NCBI GenBank assembly: GCA_900319595.1
Contig: ONOZ01000247.1
Span: 1 to 16,371, forward strand
DNA length: 16,371 bases
Direction of reading: 5' to 3'
From: an uncultured Bacteroidales bacterium
Lineage (GTDB): Bacteria; Bacteroidota; Bacteroidia; Bacteroidales; P3
Positions 1-7,963 of this stretch are shown here, piece after piece. The translations under genes and the position numbers were made by a program. The notes beneath the pieces are model-generated. The model was not told the DNA's origin and searched no databases. It saw only the letters and a program-made list of their open reading frames with translations. Within the stretch, counting starts at the first letter, position 1. Every line of letters begins with the position of its first letter.

Positions 1-2
1 GA

Positions 3-197
3 GAGGGTGGCTCTAAAACTCCGTGCACATGGCTCTCTCGCCCCGGAATCTGTAAAAAGGCCAAAGCGGAGCACCCGGAGCGCTGGAACGGTCGTGCCAC
101 AAGGAACTGGGATCTTCCCGAGGAAGTATGCCTCAATCCCGACAGAGTTGTTCAGAAAGAACGCACAGAACAGGAGATGGAGGCTTTAGCTTCATAA
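3..197 (+). pseudogene. C-terminal coding remnant, possibly of a transposase
   Basis: This frame is open from the window edge to a TAA at 195-197 and gives about 64 residues with no start codon inside the window, so it is the end of a gene lying further left. The residues around HPERWNGRATRNW and LNPDR look like real protein, being basic and tryptophan-containing with a charged tail. They remind me of C-terminal tails of transposase/integrase proteins in Clostridia, but I cannot name the family. Base composition is GC-richer than the AT-rich genes further right. A competing frame starting at base 7 is also open but looks less protein-like. Because the gene is cut by the window, it may be intact outside rather than a true pseudogene. 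The mobile-element assignment is tentative. Confidence 0.4.
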
Positions 198-443
198 TCA
201 ACCGTCATTTGACCTGGCGGCCCATTCTCTGCTCTCCTCAGGAATGTCAATGGATGCCGCAGGCATCAGCGAAGCTGCTTGCCATTGACAGTGCTGAGGA
301 GGGCGGAGACAATCGGCCAGCTCAAATGGACGGTGAAACCGTAACACAAAATTTCAAGTTTTACTGACAACTACCTTGACAATTACCGCCACTGCCCCAC
401 GCCCAACACTTCTATAAAACCAACACACCCTCTCCACAAACAC
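198..443. other. Intergenic stretch with a short direct repeat, no gene seen
   Basis: I see no convincing gene here. Near its end an 11-base motif, TGACAACTACC (365-375), recurs as TGACAATTACC (377-387). The stretch just before it (around 340-364) is AT-rich. If the preceding remnant is a transposase, this could be the element's end, but no matching inverted repeat can be seen because the other end is outside the window. A TTGACA at 376-381 lacks a properly spaced -10 box. Confidence 0.35.
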
Positions 444-540
444 ACCCCGCCCTTCTATAATAATTATAGAAGGAACACTCCTTCTCTACCCCGCCCTTCT
501 ATAAAATCTATAGAAGGAACACTTCTCTACCAAGAGAAGG
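444..540. repeat. Tandem palindromic repeat, period about 44 bases, plus a third hairpin
   Basis: Two imperfect copies of a unit follow each other: a 17-base block beginning ACCCCGCCC starts at 444 and again at 488, a period of 44. Each copy carries an inverted repeat. The first, 451-473, has 11-base arms around a single A. The second, 495-517, has 9-base arms (CCTTCTATA / TATAGAAGG) around AAATC. A third hairpin at 522-539 has 7-base arms around ACCA. The same start of the motif, TTCTATAA, also appears at 411. The 13-base string GAGAAGGAATAAA occurs at 534-546 and 585-597. None of the hairpins is followed by a T-run on either strand, so they are not standard intrinsic terminators. Candidates are a small palindromic repeat family, an RNA 3'-end structure or a decayed element end. 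Confidence 0.7.
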
Positions 541-684
541 AATAAACACAAACAAGAGAAGCAGGAACAGCAGCAAGAAGCCAGGAGAAGGAATAAAAGA
601 ACAGAAGCGCACACCCAGCTAAGAGGAAGCAAATATAAGGACTGTGGGGATAAAGGAGTCTACGAGGGTGAGGGGTAAATCACA
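541..684 (-). other. Pyrimidine-rich 3' region downstream of the operon
   Basis: This is the stretch after the last gene of the minus-strand operon. Read as RNA in the direction of the operon it is rich in C and U and poor in G, with many CUUCU/CUUCC runs and no hairpin-plus-U-tract. That composition would suit a Rho-type termination region, but this is inference. No gene was seen here on either strand. Confidence 0.3.
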
Positions 685-1950
685 TCAGTTATCGTGGAAA
701 ATGTCCTTCGTGTAAACCTTCTCCTTTACATCATCCAAGATGCTATCATATCTGTTTGCGATTATCACATCACAGCCGTTCTTAAATTTCTCCAGATCGT
801 TGACGACAAGGGAGCCAAAGAACGTATCACCGTTATGTAGAGTAGGCTCGTAGATAATGACGGTGGCGCCCTTCGCCTTTATCCTCTTCATCACGCCCTG
901 AACGCTACTCTGTCTGAAATTATCTGAGTTTGACTTCATCGTCAATCGGAACACGCCAATGGTGACAGGACGTTCCTTTTCGGCATTCCACATAGCGTTT
1001 GAAGAATAATACCCTGCCTTTTTAAGGACTTGGTCCGCAATGAAATCTTTCCTGGTCCTGTTACTCTCCACAATTGCCTGGATCAAGTTTTCAGGAACAT
1101 CCGCATAGTTGGCCAGGAGTTGCTTTGTGTCCTTAGGCAGGCAGTATCCTCCATATCCAAAAGATGGATTGTTGTAGAAATCACCGATTCTAGGATCCAG
1201 GCAAACGCCTTTGATGATATCGGAGGTTTTGAGTTCCTTCATCTCAGCATAGGTATCAAGCTCGTTGAAGTAGGAAACACGAAGTGCCAGATATGTGTTA
1301 GCGAATAGCTTAACAGCCTCGGCCTCTGTAAAACCCATGGTGAGGACTTCTACATCCTTCTTTTCAGCACCCTCCTTGAGAAGTTCGGCAAACCTCTCTG
1401 CTGCTGCATTCACTACTTCATCATTTTTATCCGTTCCCACTATGATTCTTGATGGATAGAGGTTATCATAGAGTGCCTTCGATTCACGGAGAAACTCGGG
1501 GCTGAACAGGATTCTGTTTGTGTTATACTTCTTTCGGATAGAGGCAGTGTACCCAACAGGAATGGTGGATTTAATCACCATGAAAGCATGGTCTGAAACT
1601 CTGAGGACCTGCTCAATAACACTCTCCACCGCGCTTGTGTCGAAGAAATTCTTCTGAGAATCATAGTTGGTGGGCGCTGCTATGATCACATAGTCAGCCT
1701 TCTTATACACATCGTCTGAAGGGTTATCCTCTTCCGTCTGTGTATTGAGGCAGAAATGCAGATCTAATCCTCTCTCTTCATGCTCCTTGAAGAACTTCTC
1801 AATATATTCGTCCTGAATAGGACTCTCCCACCGCTCCAACTTATCTATCTTCTCTTTAACAATATCAACCGCCGTGACAGTATTATGCTGAGATAAGAGT
1901 GTCGCCAATGAAAGCCCGACATATCCTGTTCCTGCTACTGCTATATTCAT
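685..1950 (-). CDS. ugd: UDP-glucose 6-dehydrogenase (UDP-glucose/GDP-mannose dehydrogenase family)
   Basis: Predicted cytosolic enzyme that oxidises UDP-glucose to UDP-glucuronic acid with two NAD+, supplying an acidic sugar donor for the polysaccharide. The 421-residue protein opens with the Rossmann motif GTGYVG (residues 7-12). It has the conserved SPEFLRE block (150-156), the lysine in AVKLFANTY (K214) and the catalytic cysteine in GGYCLPKDT (C270). Length fits the short bacterial Ugd type. The start is fixed by the N-terminal MNIAVAGTGYVG; an AGAGG sequence lies about 12 bases upstream, a rather long spacing. It is the last gene of the minus-strand operon, 24 bases after the DUF4062 gene, and its base composition is less AT-rich than its upstream neighbours. 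A related substrate (UDP-GlcNAc or UDP-ManNAc) cannot be fully excluded, but the sequence resembles Ugd best. Confidence 0.92.
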   Translation of the reverse strand: MNIAVAGTGYVGLSLATLLSQHNTVTAVDIVKEKIDKLERWESPIQDEYIEKFFKEHEERGLDLHFCLNTQTEEDNPSDDVYKKADYVIIAAPTNYDSQKNFFDTSAVESVIEQVLRVSDHAFMVIKSTIPVGYTASIRKKYNTNRILFSPEFLRESKALYDNLYPSRIIVGTDKNDEVVNAAAERFAELLKEGAEKKDVEVLTMGFTEAEAVKLFANTYLALRVSYFNELDTYAEMKELKTSDIIKGVCLDPRIGDFYNNPSFGYGGYCLPKDTKQLLANYADVPENLIQAIVESNRTRKDFIADQVLKKAGYYSSNAMWNAEKERPVTIGVFRLTMKSNSDNFRQSSVQGVMKRIKAKGATVIIYEPTLHNGDTFFGSLVVNDLEKFKNGCDVIIANRYDSILDDVKEKVYTKDIFHDN

Positions 1951-1974
1951 TATCTAATAATATCCTCTATATTC

Positions 1975-2934
1975 TTATTTTAGAATAACTTCCAAGCTCT
2001 TCACATTCTCCATCGGAGATGATGAAAGGTCTATCTGAAATTTAGAAGCAATTTCGTCTGAAACATTAAAGCCTTCATTTGTCACAGTATATATATCGTC
2101 AGTTTGGCTACCGTCTATCTTCTCAATATACCGCGCCGTTTGTAGCTGCTTTACCGCATTTTCCCACAGCGCAATTTCTCTTCTAGCTCCATCACTGGAT
2201 ATCTTATTACCACTTGTTGAAATAGTCGTTCCGCTCAAAGTCTTTGAAACTATTAATGTGCCGTCTTTTTCGGACGTCATATATTCAAGTAAAACTTGAG
2301 CGGCAGCATCGAGTCCTAAAGTAGCAAAGGATCTTCCATTATTCATGGGTAATGTAATGAATGGTTTCATGCTAACTTTCTTTATCTTGGGCTCTTCCAT
2401 TTCTTCAACTAAATCATCTTCTTCAGAAATGGCGTCTCCTCTTACCCAGCCCGGCCTCGGGAAATTTTCAATAGTCTCTCTTAATGAATTAACAACCTTT
2501 AAACTTAACTCGTCTTTTGTAGTATAAAAATTAACTAAGCGGTCCTTTTTAAGCTTTTCCCTAAATATTTCAAGCTGCTTTCTACTATCATCAGTTTGTT
2601 CAACCTTAATATAGGGTAATTGCTCAATGTGTTCATAGAGCATGACTACAACTGGAACACCTTTTGAAATAGCATAATCAAATTCTTCCTCGGTGTAACT
2701 TTTTCCAGTACTCTCATCAATAGCCCCATATCTACCAGCACTGATAAGTACATAATAGTCTGACTGATCAATAAGCTTCTTTATATATTCCATTTGTGTC
2801 ATTTGTATGGAATTAAAGCGTTCCATTCCAACCGGAATGCAGTCACTTCGTAAGAGCGAGTCCATTACTGCCAGACGCTCTTCTTTTAAGTCCTCGTATG
2901 TGGAACTAACAAATACTTGATATTTCTTATTCAT
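1975..2934 (-). CDS. DUF4062 domain protein with a possible C-terminal winged-helix region
   Basis: The N-terminal ~90 residues of this 319-residue protein carry the DUF4062 signature: KKYQVFVSSTYEDLKEER at residues 3-20, then IDQSDYYVLISAGRYGAI and the acidic EEEFDYA. DUF4062 domains have a Rossmann/TIR-like appearance and often sit at the front of STAND-type NTPases and other signalling or defence proteins. Here no NTPase motif (Walker A) follows. Instead there is a linker and a C-terminal ~120 residues with a pattern typical of winged-helix domains (AVKQLQTARYIEKIDG, then YTVTNEGFNVSDEIA). No membrane segment or signal peptide is seen. It lies between the flippase (29-base gap) and ugd (24-base gap) on the same strand and is AT-rich. 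A polysaccharide-synthesis role is not obvious; it may be a passenger gene. Function unknown. Confidence 0.85.
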   Translation of the reverse strand: MNKKYQVFVSSTYEDLKEERLAVMDSLLRSDCIPVGMERFNSIQMTQMEYIKKLIDQSDYYVLISAGRYGAIDESTGKSYTEEEFDYAISKGVPVVVMLYEHIEQLPYIKVEQTDDSRKQLEIFREKLKKDRLVNFYTTKDELSLKVVNSLRETIENFPRPGWVRGDAISEEDDLVEEMEEPKIKKVSMKPFITLPMNNGRSFATLGLDAAAQVLLEYMTSEKDGTLIVSKTLSGTTISTSGNKISSDGARREIALWENAVKQLQTARYIEKIDGSQTDDIYTVTNEGFNVSDEIASKFQIDLSSSPMENVKSLEVILK

Positions 2935-2963
2935 ACACTATGTACCGATAATCGCTCACACTA

Positions 2964-4514
2964 TCACTTCAGCAAGAAGCTCAGTTTCTTATCCAGTCTG
3001 TACTTACTTAATATCCATGGCATTGCTTCTTTGTAGATCTTAGTTCTTTTGTATATAAGAATATAAAGAATGGTAGGAACGATACAGCAAATTACAAGCT
3101 TAATAAGAATTCCGGCTATGAAGCCAACATTTATTCTATTACATATCATTACAGTCACTACTGCAATAATAGCAGTCACTGCAAAATATATGCCATGATA
3201 TTTAAAGTACTCCCCTGCTTTTCCATTCTTGAAGTAATATTTGAATACGATCTGTGAACCAAGGATGAAATTAATAAAGAATAGGGAAATAAGGGTTGCT
3301 ATGATAATCCCATGTACTCCCCAGAATTGCACAAGTACAATATTCAGCACAATATTGGCAATGGATTCTGCTATTGCTCTGTAACGGTTCTCCCACCAAA
3401 GTCCTGCGGCATCGGAGTACAAGCCTCGAATATCTCCCATTCGAAGCACATAGAAATAGATTGAGAATTCTAGTACAACTGACATAGGGAATAAATAGTC
3501 AGCGCCAAAGGATATTCTTATGAAAGGCTGGTATAAGACAATCATGCATATGGTCGCCCATCCGGAAAGCAACATATATACAAAATTGATTTTTTTCAAA
3601 TCACTGTAATTCTTATCAACACTTTCAATTGCAATGCTGTTTCCTACACCTGCTGTCATGGATTGAGTAAAAACCATAAACACACCAGTGACAGCATTAA
3701 TTACATAAAAATAATTATTATACATTGCAGTAATGGTCAAGCCCAAAAACGCAGATGTACAAATGCTATCAAGCGAATTTCTAGTAGTCTGGCATACCCG
3801 ATTTATAAACAAACCTAAGACTTTCTCTTTTATCTCAGCTTTCTGCTTGTCTGTTATTTTTCCTTTACACTTGTATTCTGGATATGCTTTGTCAACATAT
3901 AGTGAAGTAATGATGTTGTTTATTACAGTGGAGATTGGTAAGAGTATGATGTACGGGTAATACTTATCAATCCCAATCAACACAACTATCTGCAGAATAT
4001 ACATGCCTCCCATAGAAACAGATGTAATATTACTGATAATATCCATTCTTTGGAAAGCACTGGGTAGAGCCTGTTTATAAGCATATAACAAATAACTTAT
4101 AGCTGTATTAAACAAATATATTAAGTATACATAATAAATATTGACATCTGCAGGTGCAGAACCATGTATTAGATGTGGAAGAAATGGAATAAGAACGAAT
4201 CCAATAGCCAATATCGCAATTCCAATAACTTTATAAATTTTCCTATATGCATTCAGTAGTGTACAAATAGTGTCCTTGTCATTTTCAGCTATTGGTTTAT
4301 ACATGCTATAAACGATAGCGCTGCTAAAACCAAGTTCTGTAAGATTCAACACCTGAAGGACTGAACTGAACAAGCTATTCAGCCCTAGATAATCTGCCCC
4401 CAAAGTACGTATCATCACTGCCCTAGTGAAGAACGGCAGGAGCAATGTGATTATTTTATTGATTATCCCCCAGAATATATTTCTTTTAGTATTTCGTGTA
4501 CGATCTATCTCCAT
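2964..4514 (-). CDS. Wzx-type polysaccharide flippase (MOP/PST family)
   Basis: Predicted inner-membrane flippase that moves undecaprenyl-linked repeat units to the outer face. The 516-residue protein is hydrophobic throughout, with about 12-14 membrane segments and no signal peptide. The N-terminus resembles polysaccharide-transport flippases: a charged start, a first helix around residues 12-32, then FFTRAVMIRTLGADYLGLNSLFSSVL and TELGFSSAIVYSMY. Arg and Lys lie in cytoplasmic loops as usual. The start ATG has AGGA at 4522-4525 with a 7-base spacer. It stands between the PRPP synthetase (47-base gap) and the DUF4062 gene. With the Wzy-like gene it defines a Wzx/Wzy pathway. The family assignment is firm; the transported sugar unit cannot be read from the sequence. 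Confidence 0.9.
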   Translation of the reverse strand: MEIDRTRNTKRNIFWGIINKIITLLLPFFTRAVMIRTLGADYLGLNSLFSSVLQVLNLTELGFSSAIVYSMYKPIAENDKDTICTLLNAYRKIYKVIGIAILAIGFVLIPFLPHLIHGSAPADVNIYYVYLIYLFNTAISYLLYAYKQALPSAFQRMDIISNITSVSMGGMYILQIVVLIGIDKYYPYIILLPISTVINNIITSLYVDKAYPEYKCKGKITDKQKAEIKEKVLGLFINRVCQTTRNSLDSICTSAFLGLTITAMYNNYFYVINAVTGVFMVFTQSMTAGVGNSIAIESVDKNYSDLKKINFVYMLLSGWATICMIVLYQPFIRISFGADYLFPMSVVLEFSIYFYVLRMGDIRGLYSDAAGLWWENRYRAIAESIANIVLNIVLVQFWGVHGIIIATLISLFFINFILGSQIVFKYYFKNGKAGEYFKYHGIYFAVTAIIAVVTVMICNRINVGFIAGILIKLVICCIVPTILYILIYKRTKIYKEAMPWILSKYRLDKKLSFLLK

Positions 4515-4561
4515 TAGATAATCCTATGACTTTGGCATTGTAAAATGAAACAGTAAAATAA

Positions 4562-5527
4562 TCAGTTATATATGGCGTTCATAGATGTCTCATGGTACAT
4601 GTGACTAATTGCTTCACCAATTAGATTCGCTACCGAAATATAATGAATTTTTTTACAGCTATTCTCTTTCTGGGGAATTGTATTTAAAAATACTACTTCA
4701 TTTAGATAAGAATCTTGAATTCTTTGAATAGCCGGTCCTGACAATACTCCATGACTAGCACATGCAGACACACTTTTTGCCTTGCCAACCTCTATTAGTG
4801 CCTTAGCTGCACCACATAGAGATCCTGCAGTATCAACCATATCATCTAAGAGTATTAAGTCTTTTCCCTCAACATCTCCAATGATATGCATTACTTCCGA
4901 TACATTTGCCTTTTCACGCCTCTTATCAACAATAGCCATTGGTACTACAGTTCCAAGTTTTTGAGCAAAATTCCTACACCTTGCTACAGATCCAACATCA
5001 GGGGAAACTACCATTACATTTTTAAAATCATCGTTAAACTTTTTCTTAAAATAGTCTACAAACAATGTGCCACCTTGAATGTTATCCATCGGAACATCAA
5101 AGAATCCCTGGATTTGTAGACAGTGTATATCCACTGTCACAATGTGATTGGCTCCTGCACTTACAAGTAAATCAGCTACTAACTTAGCTGAAATTGGATC
5201 ACGTGGCTTTGTTTTTCTATCTTGTCTTGCATAGCCAAAATATGGAATTACAGCCGTTATTCTACCCGCAGAAGCTCTTTTCATCGCATCAATCATAATC
5301 AATAATTCCATCAAGTTGTCACTAACACTTCTCTCTGTTCCATTAGAGCAAGTCGATTGAATAATATATACATCGTCACCTCGTACAGTTTCCAGAATAG
5401 AAGCATAACATTCTCCATCTGCAAAGGTACCCGTTTCAGAAAGACCCATATTAACTCCAATATGTGTGCAAACTTCTTGCGCAAGATAACGATTTGAACT
5501 ACCAGAAAAAACTTTAATATCTCTCAT
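4562..5527 (-). CDS. prs: Ribose-phosphate pyrophosphokinase (PRPP synthetase)
   Basis: Makes PRPP from ribose 5-phosphate and ATP in the cytosol. The 321-residue protein is full length for the family. It has FSGSSN near the N-terminus, FADGE (36-39 region), the ATP-site block YARQDRK (99-105), the metal-binding histidine in DIHCLQIQGFFD (H135), the flexible catalytic loop with DKRREK (201-206) and the PRPP loop DDMVDTAGS (228-236). No key residue appears missing. I chose the ATG at 5525-5527, which has GGAG at 5538-5541; a TTG six codons further upstream is less likely. Its position inside a polysaccharide operon, between wzy-like and wzx-like genes, is unusual for a nucleotide-synthesis gene. 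The nearby HAD/phosphoribosyltransferase-like gene is a plausible consumer of the PRPP. It may be a second copy beside a housekeeping prs elsewhere, which cannot be tested here. Confidence 0.95.
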   Translation of the reverse strand: MRDIKVFSGSSNRYLAQEVCTHIGVNMGLSETGTFADGECYASILETVRGDDVYIIQSTCSNGTERSVSDNLMELLIMIDAMKRASAGRITAVIPYFGYARQDRKTKPRDPISAKLVADLLVSAGANHIVTVDIHCLQIQGFFDVPMDNIQGGTLFVDYFKKKFNDDFKNVMVVSPDVGSVARCRNFAQKLGTVVPMAIVDKRREKANVSEVMHIIGDVEGKDLILLDDMVDTAGSLCGAAKALIEVGKAKSVSACASHGVLSGPAIQRIQDSYLNEVVFLNTIPQKENSCKKIHYISVANLIGEAISHMYHETSMNAIYN

Positions 5528-5553
5528 AATTGATTTTCTCCACAATATGTTGT

Positions 5554-6768
5554 TTATTTTCTTACTTTATACAATGATTTCTTATTTGCTGGTTTATCGC
5601 CTGGCTCAATAGAGTAACCCTTATTAGAAAAGGCACGAATAAAAATAAAAAACATTGCAAAATAGCTTAATCCTGATTCCATAATAGAGTACACTAGTAA
5701 TAAAAAGAGTACCACCAAGCATCCATATTCTTTGATCTTATATAATTTCAGAAATGAAATAAAATAGATCGCCCAAAATACTATACTTGCTAATATTCCA
5801 TCTCGAACGGCTAACAGAACATATAAACAGTCAATTGTAAAGAACTTTGATACATCTGTCAAAGTATGTTGGTTAAAATACATAGTTCCATACATTGTAA
5901 TTTTTTGACCAAATAAGCTTATGCCATATGTTCTAAGTGCACGATTAGCATAATATATTCTCGCATTAGCAGTCACACCTAAATTGACAAAAAAATCAAG
6001 ACTAGATCTTGAACTTGATATCTTAAAAACAAAATATATAAGAATTGGCATTCCGATACAGAACAGTAACTTTATTATCCATGAAAAGCGAGACAAGAAA
6101 TTTTGCATTGGCAAAATAATTATCGAAACTAAATAATATATCAAAAATGCCAACAATATTACTGCGACAGTTTGAGATTGACTATATTTATATGTTATGA
6201 AGAAACTTACCGCTAAAAGAGTTAATCTTAATATTTTATGCGAATAATGGTCGATAAAATAAAGAGCAAAATTTAATGCCAATAAATATAGTGAAAAGAA
6301 ATTTGGGTGGGCAAAGCCAAAAGCCATGCGTTCGCCTGAATTTGCAATCCCGATTCGAGCAAAGCTATAATGAGGTAACATACCCGAGTAATCTAATAGC
6401 CAAAGAGCAATAATTGATATCGCAATACAACCGATATAAGTTTTTATTATCCTTCTAAAATCGATTTTTATTGTTGCGAAACATATGATTGTAATTTGTA
6501 ATATTATTAAAGATCTGCTTTTAACAAAAGAAAGCATTCCCACTAAAAGACAAATAACAAACGGTGACAGCTTTTTCAATGACAGAATTTTATTGAATTT
6601 TAACGCAGGCAAGAGTATTAAAAGTAAAACTATCAAAAAATAGTATGTTGATATTGGATGAACGTAATTCAATATACTTATTTGGTATGTATTTAGAAAA
6701 AACAATAAGGCAATTAATAATAAGATTATATTGCTATATTTAAAAACTATTTTTTTGCTTTTAATCAT
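5554..6768 (-). CDS. Wzy-like polysaccharide polymerase / O-antigen-ligase-type membrane protein
   Basis: Predicted integral membrane protein that joins repeat units on the outer face of the membrane. The 404 residues form roughly 10-12 hydrophobic segments from residue 12 on. There is a larger hydrophilic loop at about 251-308 (SSSRSSLDFF to HTLTDVSKFF) and the GFAHPN motif at 151-156, both typical of Wzy-type polymerases. Sequence conservation in this family is always low, so the call rests on topology, loop pattern and its place among flippase and glycosyltransferases. The gene is strongly AT-rich. It starts 15 bases after the GT4 gene stops and ends 26 bases before the PRPP synthetase start. 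The ribosome binding site is weak (GAAAG about 13 bases upstream), suggesting translation coupled to the preceding gene. An O-antigen ligase is the main alternative. Confidence 0.8.
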   Translation of the reverse strand: MIKSKKIVFKYSNIILLLIALLFFLNTYQISILNYVHPISTYYFLIVLLLILLPALKFNKILSLKKLSPFVICLLVGMLSFVKSRSLIILQITIICFATIKIDFRRIIKTYIGCIAISIIALWLLDYSGMLPHYSFARIGIANSGERMAFGFAHPNFFSLYLLALNFALYFIDHYSHKILRLTLLAVSFFITYKYSQSQTVAVILLAFLIYYLVSIIILPMQNFLSRFSWIIKLLFCIGMPILIYFVFKISSSRSSLDFFVNLGVTANARIYYANRALRTYGISLFGQKITMYGTMYFNQHTLTDVSKFFTIDCLYVLLAVRDGILASIVFWAIYFISFLKLYKIKEYGCLVVLFLLLVYSIMESGLSYFAMFFIFIRAFSNKGYSIEPGDKPANKKSLYKVRK

Positions 6769-6783
6769 AATTTAAGTTTGCTT

Positions 6784-7941
6784 TCAATTATTGTGCAACG
6801 CTTTTTTATATATATCAAATATGTTTTTTGCATTTATTTGAGGAGTAAATCTATTGGTCACAGTTACTTTACCTCTCTCTGCGATTGTTTCTCTATATCT
6901 AGCATTGTTTATTAACAAAACTAATTTCGAAGCCATACTTTGTGCATCGTTATAGTGATACAAGAGGCCATTAACTCCATCATCAATTATTTCTGGATTT
7001 GCGCCCGTATCAGAAGCTATAACCGCAAGACCTGCATACATATACTCAACCGTAACTCTCCCAAAGCCCTCAGCTTTTGAGGCCATTATTCCAATATCAT
7101 ATTGTGATAATTGTGAGCTAAGTGTTGTGCTATAATTATGAAAACAAACAATTTCATTTAAATCATATTGTTGTACTCTAGTTACTAATTCTTTCTTGTA
7201 TCCGACAATATCTTTTCCCCAGAAATCAACAGATATTTTTGAAAGTAAATCTTCATTTAATAAATGTAATGCATTTACCAACTGCATTTGCCCCTTGTTT
7301 TCCAAATAAGTACCAGCCATTACAATATGAATTTTACTATCAAAGGAAGCTAATTTATTTGCAACAGCAATTTCGTTTTTTACTCCGTTATAAACAACCT
7401 CCATCTTATTTTTGTCTAGTCCTAACTTAATCCAATGTAATGCTACAGCATTAGAAATTGCCAAAAAAGCGTCTGTTCGGTCATTAAGATACTTGATATA
7501 ATTATGTCTTATGGATATACAATTGAAATCCGTATCACCAAATTCTCTTATATGACATACATGTGTTATTTTATGCTTTTCCGAAATCGCTGCACCTAAG
7601 TCAACTCTTTCTATATTTGTGTGTATCAAATCTATTTCATGTAGATTGATCTTTTCTTCTGCAAGTTTAACTAACTTTTTAGTTTGATGTCTCCATTTAA
7701 AATCTTTATATATTGCTTTAACTCTTCCCAATTTATATGGCAAAGTCTGCATACATTCAACATATGGGATTACATGAACTTCATAGCCATGTGAATTAGC
7801 ATATTGATAATATAATCCATGTCTTCCTGTCATTATCACAGGTGTAATCTCGTAATTCTTAGCAAGTGCATCAACCATCTCCATAAAGGAATTAGGAGAC
7901 CCTCCAAATTCTGCTAAGCCTGCAATAAATAGAACTTTCAT
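6784..7941 (-). CDS. GT4-family glycosyltransferase
   Basis: Predicted cytosolic or membrane-associated GT-B retaining glycosyltransferase adding one sugar to the lipid-linked repeat unit. The 385-residue form shows an N-terminal Rossmann-like half (MKVLFIAGLAEFGGSP, glycine-rich acceptor loop) and a C-terminal donor half. The latter has ENKGQ (K216) and the E-x7-E motif in EGFGRVTVE (E291, E299), followed by PEIIDDGVNGLL. I chose the ATG at 7939-7941 because AAGGA at 7949-7953 is ideally spaced (7 bases) and the family usually starts with such a MKVLFIAG. In-frame ATGs at 7977 and 7971 would overlap the end of the upstream gene by 14 or 8 bases and are possible alternatives through translational coupling. 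Donor and acceptor sugars cannot be predicted. Confidence 0.88.
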   Translation of the reverse strand: MKVLFIAGLAEFGGSPNSFMEMVDALAKNYEITPVIMTGRHGLYYQYANSHGYEVHVIPYVECMQTLPYKLGRVKAIYKDFKWRHQTKKLVKLAEEKINLHEIDLIHTNIERVDLGAAISEKHKITHVCHIREFGDTDFNCISIRHNYIKYLNDRTDAFLAISNAVALHWIKLGLDKNKMEVVYNGVKNEIAVANKLASFDSKIHIVMAGTYLENKGQMQLVNALHLLNEDLLSKISVDFWGKDIVGYKKELVTRVQQYDLNEIVCFHNYSTTLSSQLSQYDIGIMASKAEGFGRVTVEYMYAGLAVIASDTGANPEIIDDGVNGLLYHYNDAQSMASKLVLLINNARYRETIAERGKVTVTNRFTPQINAKNIFDIYKKALHNN

Positions 7942-7963
7942 ATCTGTTTCCTTAGAATTATTT

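Noticed and set aside
376..418. TTGACA (376-381) with TATAAA (413-418) as a plus-strand promoter
   Set aside because: The spacer is 31 bases, far beyond the usual 16-18, and no gene follows on that strand.
444..531. CRISPR array
   Set aside because: Only two units, no unique spacers of regular size, and the repeats are tandem copies with hairpins.
451..539. Hairpins as intrinsic terminators
   Set aside because: None is followed by a T-run on either strand; stems are AT-rich.
4562..5527. prs as evidence that a housekeeping region interrupts the operon
   Set aside because: It is closely spaced, same-strand and AT-rich like its neighbours, and the transferase-like genes offer a use for its product.
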